From the NCBI GenBank assembly GCA_021413665.1, contig JAIOPW010000057.1:1-6028 (forward strand): a DNA stretch of 6,028 nt, in the 5' to 3' direction. This document shows, one piece after another, positions 1-4,892 of the stretch. The stretch's first letter is position 1. Each line of letters begins with the position of its first letter. This stretch comes from Rhodocyclales bacterium. GTDB lineage: Bacteria; Pseudomonadota; Gammaproteobacteria; Burkholderiales; Rhodocyclaceae. The notes under the pieces were generated by a model. The model was not told the origin of the DNA. It did not search any database and worked only from the letters and a program-made list of their open reading frames with translations. A program made the position numbers and the translations under genes.

Positions 1-1
1 C

Positions 2-817
2 TTCATCCGGCTGGTACGGCCGCTGGGCCTCAACGAACGGATGGTGCGCACCAGCGTCTATCGTCTGTCGCAGGAAAAATGGCTGGTTTCCGAACAACTG
101 GGACGCAAGAGCTATTACAGCCTGACCACCTCCGGCCGGCGCCGCTTCGAACATGCCTATCGGCGGATCTACGTGGCGCCCCAGGACACCTGGAGTGGCC
201 AATGGCAACTGGTGATGATTCCATCTTCCATGGCGGGTACACAGCGCGATGCGCTACGCAAGGAACTTGCCTGGGCGGGCTACGGCGCGCTGGGTTCGGG
301 CATCCTCGCGCACCCGTCGGCCGATACCGATGCCCTGCTCGACATCCTGCAGGAGACGGGAGCGCACGACAAGGTGGTGGCGATGAAGGCCGTCAACATC
401 ACGGCATTGACAAGCAAGCCATTGCAGGAACTGGTGCACGACTGCTGGAACCTGGAAGCGCTTTCGGCCAAGTACCTGGCCTTCGTCGACCTGTTCCGCC
501 CCGTTCTGCGCACCATGCGCGCCGCCAGCAGCCTGGATCCCGAACAATGTTTCCTGGTCCAGACGCTGCTGATGCACGACTTCCGCAGGGCGCTGCTGCA
601 CGATCCGCAACTGCCGTCACAACTGCTTCCCGCCAACTGGAGCGGCGGCGTCGCCCGCCAGTTGTGCCGCGACCTCTACAGCGTCACCTACCCATTGGCG
701 CAGCAGCATCTGCTCTCGGTCTGTGAAACCGCCAACGGCCCCCTGCCCCCCTCGGCACCGTATTTCTACGAACGCTTCGGCGGCCTGGTTGCACCGGCCT
801 CGCCAGAGAAGCCCTGA
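2..817 (+). CDS. paaX: PaaX-family transcriptional repressor (5' end outside window)
   Basis: PaaX proteins are GntR-like winged-helix repressors of phenylacetate and related aromatic catabolism genes; the known members are released from DNA by aryl-CoA thioesters such as phenylacetyl-CoA. The reading frame is open from base 2, and 271 codons are visible before the TGA at 815-817; family members are usually about 300-316 residues, so roughly 30-45 N-terminal residues are missing. The ATG at 41 is internal, because the preceding codons (FIRLVRPLGLNER) already belong to the DNA-binding domain. Visible residues 7-22 (PLGLNERMVRTSVYRL) are the recognition-helix region, followed by the wing (GRKSYYSLTTSGRRR). 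The middle domain shows the typical W-x-G-x-W-x-L-V (64-71) and a WAGYGALGSGILAHP segment. The C-terminal domain carries LLMHDFRRALLHDP, LPSQLLPANWSGG and LCRDLY, all typical of PaaX_C. It reads toward the synthetase gene and probably regulates it; whether phenylacetyl-CoA is the true ligand cannot be told. Confidence 0.9.
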   Translation, partial: FIRLVRPLGLNERMVRTSVYRLSQEKWLVSEQLGRKSYYSLTTSGRRRFEHAYRRIYVAPQDTWSGQWQLVMIPSSMAGTQRDALRKELAWAGYGALGSGILAHPSADTDALLDILQETGAHDKVVAMKAVNITALTSKPLQELVHDCWNLEALSAKYLAFVDLFRPVLRTMRAASSLDPEQCFLVQTLLMHDFRRALLHDPQLPSQLLPANWSGGVARQLCRDLYSVTYPLAQQHLLSVCETANGPLPPSAPYFYERFGGLVAPASPEKP

Positions 818-827
818 CTGCCAAAAG

Positions 828-904
828 TTGATGGAGATCAAGTGATACATAGTATAGTAGATTACTAGGTGATTCTGTATCTGTTATAGTTACTGTTATA
901 GTTA
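828..904 (+). promoter_or_regulatory. AT-rich promoter/operator region ahead of the synthetase gene
   Basis: Seen directly: bases 841-900 contain only 17 G/C in 60, against strongly GC-rich flanking genes. The stretch holds three TATAGT hexamers (853-858, 885-890, 897-902), each 5/6 to the sigma-70 -10 consensus. A TTGATG at 828-833 (4/6 to a -35 box) lies 19 bases before the first. Small dyads lie side by side: ATAC-ATA-GTAT (845-855) and TAGTA-GAT-TACTA (855-867). A wider inverted pair is GATACA (844-849) and TGTATC (876-881). Dyads overlapping a -10 are what a repressor operator would look like, and the PaaX gene is immediately upstream. Which -10 is used, and whether PaaX binds here, is inference. 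Confidence 0.5.
881..904 (+). repeat. Perfect 12-bp tandem duplication
   Basis: CTGTTATAGTTA occurs twice head to tail (881-892 and 893-904), with two further matching bases (CT, 905-906). Each unit contains a TATAGT -10-like hexamer, so the duplication produces two possible -10 boxes exactly 12 bases apart. It may be a recent slippage product in the promoter or a pair of protein-binding half-sites on nearly the same helical face. Confidence 0.85.
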
Positions 905-938
905 CTCCCTCGACACACCCGGTTGATTGCGCAGCACC

Positions 939-945
939 AAGGGAG
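939..945 (+). promoter_or_regulatory. Ribosome binding site deciding the synthetase start
   Basis: AAGGGAG stands 8 bases before the ATG at 954. No comparable purine run precedes the in-frame TTG at 927, so the ATG is the chosen start. Confidence 0.75.
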
Positions 946-953
946 TCATCACA

Positions 954-3056
954 ATGAACAATGCATCACAGCCCCGAACCAGTCTTTCAGCCGACGCCAC
1001 GGTGGTAACCGGGCTATTCAGGCAGGCGGCCGCAGCCGGACGCCAGGCTCTCGATCCCGCCGAATTGGCCGCCCTGCTCTGTACTTTGGGATTGTCATTG
1101 ACAGCGAAATCGGCGCCGGACGGGCAACCGAACACGGTCGAACTGCGCATCAGCCTCAACAACACCCGTGAGTTCGGCATGGTCATCAGCGCCGGCTTCG
1201 GCGGGCTTGATGCGGAACTGGATGAAGCCAACTTCAGAAAGGACCGGGCATCGGTCTATGCCGTGACCGAGCTGACGGATGCCGGTGACTTCCTCGAGCT
1301 ATTCCGCCGCACACTGGCTTACCAGCGGATGGCCAGTGTCGCGAAAAGGGACGGACTGTGCCTTCCCGACGGGCAGCTCAAGGCCTGCTTCGAGCGCATG
1401 CTCGCGCTCGCCGCCGTTCATTCACCAACCAGCCCTGAAGCCGAGTTCGTGTTGCAGAGCCTGGAACTGCGGGCCACCGCAATGGGCGACGTGATGTCTG
1501 TGCAAGACGCACTTTGCGAGTTTGCCCCGCCGCAAACCGGACGCCTGCCGCGTCCCATCCACAAGATAGACAAGCTGATTCATCCAGCCTCGATCGGAAT
1601 TATCGGCGTCTCTTCGAGCAACATGAATTTTGGCCGGATCATTCTGCGCAATCTGATGGGCAGCGGCTACGGCAAAGAGCGCATGTGCATCATCCGCCCC
1701 GGGGAAACGGAGATCGACGGCGTCAGGTGCGTCGAAAGCCTGAAGGCGCTCGACCACAAACTCGACCTGCTGATCGTCGCCGTGGCCGCCAGCGCCGTAT
1801 ACGAGTTGGTCGATGAGATCATCAAGACCGACGCCGTCGAATCGGTGATGCTGATTCCCGGCAGCCTGGGCGAAACTCAAGCCAGCCGGGAACCCGCCGC
1901 CGCCTTGGCCGCACGCATCAACGCGGCGCACGGCAAGCCCGGCGGCGGTCCGGTTTTCCTCGGCGCCAATTGCCTCGGCGTCGTCTCGCACCCGGGCTCC
2001 TACGACTCCTGGTTCATTCCACTGGAACGGCTGCCGAAGCCGCGGAAGAAGCCGGAAAGAAACTCCGTCATGCTGAGCCAGAGCGGCGCCTTCATGATTA
2101 CGCGCCTGAGCCAGAATCCGTGGCTCGATCCGCGCTACATGCTGGCCCTGGGCAACCAGACCGACCTGACTCACGGTGACATGCTTAGCTACTTTGCAGA
2201 GCGCCCGGAAATCGAAACCCTCGGTATCTACATCGAGGGCTTCAAGGACCTGGATGGACTCGACTTCGCCAGAGCGGTACGCAAGGCGGTGATGAACGGC
2301 AAGCAGGTCGTGGTCTATAAGTCAGGCAAGACAGCTCCCGGCATGGGCGGCGTGATGGGGCACACTGCATCCATTGCCGGCGGTCCGATACTGTTCGAGT
2401 CGGTAGTGCGTCAGGCGGGAGCCATCGTCGCCGACGATTTCAACAGCTTCGACGACCTGTTCTACGTCGCGGGCGCCCTGCACAAGAAGAAGATCGGCGG
2501 CAGGCGCCTGGGAGCAATCAGCGGCGCCGGCTTCGAGGCGGTCGGCATGGCCGACTTCATCGAGTCGGACAACTTCAGAATGACAATGGGCGAACTGGAG
2601 TCCGGCACGATCAAGAACCTCGAAGACATCCTGCTCGCCAAGAAGCTAAACGCCCTGGTCGAAGTCAGGAACCCGATCGACATCAATCCCGGCGCCGATG
2701 ACGAAGCGCACCTGCAGATCGTCGAGGCCTTTCTGCAGGATCCCAACATCGATGCGGTGGTGGTCGGCCTCGATCCGACCGCCCCCTCCGTGCGCGCGCT
2801 TCAGGAAAGCAAACTGCGCCCCGGCTTCGACATCGCGGACCCGAAGAGCACCGTGCATCTTATGCCGCCGCTGGTCGATCGCAACGACAAGCCGATTATC
2901 GGCATCGTGGATGGCGGGCAGCTCTACGACGCCATGTGCGCCGGCTTGATGGACCAGGGCGTCTGCATCTTCCGCAATTGCGCCCGAGGTACCAAGGCGC
3001 TGGTGCGCTACGTCGAGGCACGCCTGTACGCCGACGCACTGAAAACCCGCAAGTGA
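954..3056 (+). CDS. Acetate-CoA ligase (ADP-forming)-like acyl-CoA synthetase with reduced ATP-grasp region
   Basis: The family (NDP-forming acyl-CoA synthetases, related to succinyl-CoA synthetase) interconverts acyl-CoA + ADP + Pi with acid + CoA + ATP through a phosphohistidine. This 700-residue cytosolic protein has an unusual order, with the beta-like part first. Residues about 1-200 resemble only the C-lobe of an ATP-grasp domain (VELRISLNN, then EFGMVISAGFGGLDAEL at 73-89). The usual N-lobe with its nucleotide-binding lysine region is not recognisable. A CoA-binding Rossmann domain starts near 210 (PASIGIIGVSSSNMNFG), followed by G-A-N-C-L-G-V (337-343), SQSGAF (375-380) and GNQTD. The segment VVVYKSGKT leads to MGHTASIAGG, whose His470 matches the phosphorylated histidine of the family. 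A last ligase subdomain begins near 515 (GGRRLGAISGAGFEAVG). The active histidine and CoA site therefore look intact, but ATP/ADP use is uncertain; the protein may need a partner beta subunit, or act otherwise. It is probably co-transcribed with the thioesterase downstream. The acyl substrate is unknown. Confidence 0.85.
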   Translation: MNNASQPRTSLSADATVVTGLFRQAAAAGRQALDPAELAALLCTLGLSLTAKSAPDGQPNTVELRISLNNTREFGMVISAGFGGLDAELDEANFRKDRASVYAVTELTDAGDFLELFRRTLAYQRMASVAKRDGLCLPDGQLKACFERMLALAAVHSPTSPEAEFVLQSLELRATAMGDVMSVQDALCEFAPPQTGRLPRPIHKIDKLIHPASIGIIGVSSSNMNFGRIILRNLMGSGYGKERMCIIRPGETEIDGVRCVESLKALDHKLDLLIVAVAASAVYELVDEIIKTDAVESVMLIPGSLGETQASREPAAALAARINAAHGKPGGGPVFLGANCLGVVSHPGSYDSWFIPLERLPKPRKKPERNSVMLSQSGAFMITRLSQNPWLDPRYMLALGNQTDLTHGDMLSYFAERPEIETLGIYIEGFKDLDGLDFARAVRKAVMNGKQVVVYKSGKTAPGMGGVMGHTASIAGGPILFESVVRQAGAIVADDFNSFDDLFYVAGALHKKKIGGRRLGAISGAGFEAVGMADFIESDNFRMTMGELESGTIKNLEDILLAKKLNALVEVRNPIDINPGADDEAHLQIVEAFLQDPNIDAVVVGLDPTAPSVRALQESKLRPGFDIADPKSTVHLMPPLVDRNDKPIIGIVDGGQLYDAMCAGLMDQGVCIFRNCARGTKALVRYVEARLYADALKTRK

Positions 3057-3111
3057 AATAAACACGCGGCAAGCTGTTTGAATACGTTTTACATGGCAGG
3101 CATCATTAACC

Positions 3112-3116
3112 GAGGA
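3112..3116 (+). promoter_or_regulatory. Ribosome binding site deciding the thioesterase start
   Basis: GAGGA lies 6 bases before the ATG at 3123. In-frame earlier starts (TTG 3078, ATG 3093) lack such a site and would add residues not expected for the family. Confidence 0.75.
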
Positions 3117-3122
3117 CAGACA

Positions 3123-3524
3123 ATGAGCGAAACACTGAAAGCCGGCCTCACGGCCACCCGCCGCGTCGATATCGACCGCGACCGCACCATCAGCTTCATG
3201 GGCGACGATTGCAGGGTCTACTCCACGCCAAATCTGCTCTACGACATTGAAATGGCGTGCCGCGACCTGCTACTCCAGCATATCGAGGCCGGCAAGGACT
3301 CGGTCGGCACCCGGGTCGAACTTGACCATGTAGGCGCCACGCTGATGGGTATGTGGGTGGAGATCACCGTCACGCTCGGCGAAGTCAATGGCGGCGCCGT
3401 CTCCTTCGACTTCACCGCGCGCGACGCCGTCGAGGAAGTGGCCCGTGGCAAGCACAATCGTTTCATTGTCGGCGTCGAGAAGACCGCGCAACGCCTGCAA
3501 GCCAAGCGCGCCAAGGCCGGCTGA
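3123..3524 (+). CDS. FlK-like hot-dog fold acyl-CoA thioesterase
   Basis: This 133-residue single-domain protein has the length and pattern of the fluoroacetyl-CoA thioesterase (FlK)-like hot-dog family, which hydrolyses short or unusual acyl-CoA thioesters to acid and CoA. Seen directly: STPNLLYDIEMA (34-45) contains Thr35 and Glu43, and VGTRVELDHVGAT (61-73) contains His69. The spacings (8 and 26 residues) are the same as in the FlK triad Thr42, Glu50, His76 as I remember it. RGKHNRFIV (108-116) ends the sheet, with Arg113 aligned to the FlK arginine at 120. The Phe lid residues credited with fluoroacetyl selectivity in FlK (33 and 36) fall on Met26 and Asp29 here, so fluoroacetyl-CoA is not the expected substrate. 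It lies 66 bases after the synthetase gene on the same strand with no terminator between, so an operon is likely. It could recycle CoA from dead-end acyl-CoAs, or work opposite to the synthetase. Confidence 0.85.
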   Translation: MSETLKAGLTATRRVDIDRDRTISFMGDDCRVYSTPNLLYDIEMACRDLLLQHIEAGKDSVGTRVELDHVGATLMGMWVEITVTLGEVNGGAVSFDFTARDAVEEVARGKHNRFIVGVEKTAQRLQAKRAKAG

Positions 3525-3541
3525 AGCAACGGTGGGAAAGT

Positions 3542-3563
3542 CGGCGCCGACGGCACGGCGCCG
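3542..3563. terminator. GC hairpin between convergent genes, candidate bidirectional terminator
   Basis: The self-complementary octamer CGGCGCCG occurs at 3542-3549 and again at 3556-3563, with loop ACGGCA. It can form a perfect 8-bp all-GC stem on either strand. It fills the 39-base gap between the thioesterase stop (3524) and the stop of the minus-strand gene (3564), where a shared terminator belongs. No clear T-run follows on either side (CTACTCTTCAAT on the plus strand), so it is not a textbook intrinsic terminator and may rather protect or separate the two 3' ends. Confidence 0.5.
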
Positions 3564-4802
3564 CTACTCTTCAATGACGCCGGGAAGGTTCAGCGCCTCG
3601 ACAAACCCGAAGCGCGTGAAGTCGCGCACCCGCATCGGGTACAACACTCCGTCGAGGTGGTCGCATTCATGCTGCACCACCCGCGCATGGAAACCCTCCG
3701 CCGTGCGCTCGAAGCGCCGGCCGGTCTCATCGAAGCCGAGGTAATGCAGGTGCGTCCGGCGCGGCACCCAGCCACGCAGCCCCGGAACGGACAGGCAGCC
3801 TTCCCAATCCTCTTCCTCCGCGACCGATAGCGGCGCGATTTCGGGATTGATCAGCACGGTGTCGGGTACGGCCGGCGCGTCCGGATAACGGGGATTCACC
3901 ATGCCGCCGAAAATCACGACGCGCAGATCGATCCCGATCTGCGGCGCGGCGAGGCCGGCGCCATCAAGGTGGGCCATGGTGTCGCGCATGTCCCGCAGCA
4001 GCGCGGTGAGTTGCGGCGTGCCGAAAGCCGTTACCGGCCGCGCGACGCGCAGCAGGCGCGGATCACCCATGCGCAGGACTTCGCGGATCATTTCGCGGAC
4101 GCGGGTCATGGCGAGGTGCAAAACCGCTTCCAGGCTGTCGAACTTGATACCGTGTGCGGAATCGCCGCGCCCCGCAGCCCAGTTGGCAACCACGCAAAGT
4201 GCCGCATAGGGCACGGCCAGCTCTCTCGCCAGCGCGGCTTCCGGCATGCCGGTCATGCCGACCAGATCGGCGCCGTCGCGCTGCAGGCGGTCGATTTCTG
4301 CCGCAGTTTCGAGTCTCGGCCCCTGTGTCGCGGCATAGACGCCGCCATCGATCACTTCCTCGCCGACACTGCGAGCTACGTGAAGTAGAAGGTTGCGCAC
4401 CGCCGCGTCGTAAGGATCGGTGAAATCAACGTGGATTACGGGCCCGTCACCACCCGACTGGAAGGTCATTTCGCGCCCCCAGGTGTAGTCGATGATCTGG
4501 TGCGGGACAACCAGGACACCCGGACCCATGTCCCCGCGTATGCCACCAACGGACGCCACCGAAACAACTTGCGTCGCGCCCGAGCTTTCCAGCGCGTGCA
4601 TGTTGGCGCGGTAATTCACCAGGTGCGGCGGAATGGTGTGGCCATAGCCGTGGCGGGCGACAAACACCACATCGCGGGAACCGATGCGGCCGAAGGTGAG
4701 CGGGCCGGAGGGCTCGCCATAAGGCGTGCGCACTACCTCGCGATGAGAAACGTCGAGGTTCGCCAACTGGGTCAAGCCACTCCCGCCGATGATGCCAAGC
4801 AT
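3564..4802 (-). CDS. def: Fusion protein: methylthioinosine/methylthioadenosine phosphorylase-like domain + peptide deformylase
   Basis: One 412-codon frame encodes two enzymes. Residues 1 to about 237 form a complete PNP/MTAP-family phosphorylase: GIIGGSGL (3-10), TPYGEPSGPL (26-35), ARHGYGHTIPPH (49-60), ATQGPRLETAAE (158-169), VGMTGMPEAALARE (181-194) and VANWAAGRGDS (205-215). It would split methylthio-nucleosides with phosphate, releasing a purine and methylthioribose-1-phosphate (methionine salvage). Asn207 and Ala209 stand where MTAP has two aspartates, which favours a 6-oxopurine such as methylthioinosine, as in Pseudomonas MTIP. Residues about 238-412 are a full peptide deformylase, which removes formyl from new N-terminal fMet: GAGLAAPQ (281-288), EGCLS (334-338, metal ligand Cys336) and QHECDHLDG (377-385, His378, Glu379, His382). 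The seam is VREMIREVLRMGDP (235-248), with no linker. A good ribosome site (AGGGGA) lies 6 bases before ATG 4802; the internal ATGs at codons 232, 238 and 245 have none. A rearranged or misassembled junction is the main alternative, though both domains are full length. Confidence 0.9.
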   Translation of the reverse strand: MLGIIGGSGLTQLANLDVSHREVVRTPYGEPSGPLTFGRIGSRDVVFVARHGYGHTIPPHLVNYRANMHALESSGATQVVSVASVGGIRGDMGPGVLVVPHQIIDYTWGREMTFQSGGDGPVIHVDFTDPYDAAVRNLLLHVARSVGEEVIDGGVYAATQGPRLETAAEIDRLQRDGADLVGMTGMPEAALARELAVPYAALCVVANWAAGRGDSAHGIKFDSLEAVLHLAMTRVREMIREVLRMGDPRLLRVARPVTAFGTPQLTALLRDMRDTMAHLDGAGLAAPQIGIDLRVVIFGGMVNPRYPDAPAVPDTVLINPEIAPLSVAEEEDWEGCLSVPGLRGWVPRRTHLHYLGFDETGRRFERTAEGFHARVVQHECDHLDGVLYPMRVRDFTRFGFVEALNLPGVIEE

Positions 4803-4808
4803 AAAAAA

Positions 4809-4814
4809 TCCCCT
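4809..4814 (-). promoter_or_regulatory. Ribosome binding site of the phosphorylase-deformylase gene
   Basis: On the minus strand AGGGGA is followed by six T residues and the ATG at 4802-4800. It fixes the start, giving the N-terminus MLGIIGGSG, as expected for the phosphorylase family. Confidence 0.75.
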
Positions 4815-4844
4815 GAAAATTCAATCGGAAAAGGCGCTCAGGCG

Positions 4845-4853
4845 TGATAGAAT
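4845..4853 (+). promoter_or_regulatory. Candidate extended -10 promoter for typA
   Basis: TGATAGAAT reads as an extended -10 (TG-n-TAGAAT; the hexamer is 5/6 to consensus) 40 bases before the typA start. The hexamer 17 bases upstream (TCGGAA, 4825-4830) is a poor -35, which extended -10 promoters tolerate. The 90-base spacer must also hold the divergent promoter of the fusion gene, for which I see no convincing match. Confidence 0.4.
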
Positions 4854-4892
4854 TGTGGGCTTTTTCCGCGTCGCACCAACGCCAAGGTTCCT

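Noticed and set aside
79..726. 215-codon frame overlapping paaX on the same strand
   Set aside because: It is a frame-shifted shadow of PaaX, with Arg/Pro/Gly-rich low-complexity content and no recognisable motif.
845..906. Short repeats as a CRISPR array or a mobile-element end
   Set aside because: There are only two 12-bp units with no spacers, no terminal inverted repeats and no transposase or cas gene nearby; a promoter duplication fits better.
927..953. TTG 927 as the start of the synthetase
   Set aside because: It has no ribosome site, while the ATG at 954 has AAGGGAG at proper distance.
1422..2174. 250-codon open frame antisense to the synthetase
   Set aside because: It is opposite conserved CoA-binding segments; composition (many Gln, His, Ala, Asp) is typical of a complementary-strand shadow.
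3078..3122. TTG 3078 or ATG 3093 as the thioesterase start
   Set aside because: The extra residues do not match the family N-terminus, and GAGGA is placed for ATG 3123.
3564..4109. Deformylase as a separate gene starting at an internal ATG (codons 232, 238 or 245)
   Set aside because: There is no stop between the domains and no Shine-Dalgarno-like run at usable distance from these ATGs. Occasional internal initiation cannot be excluded from sequence alone.
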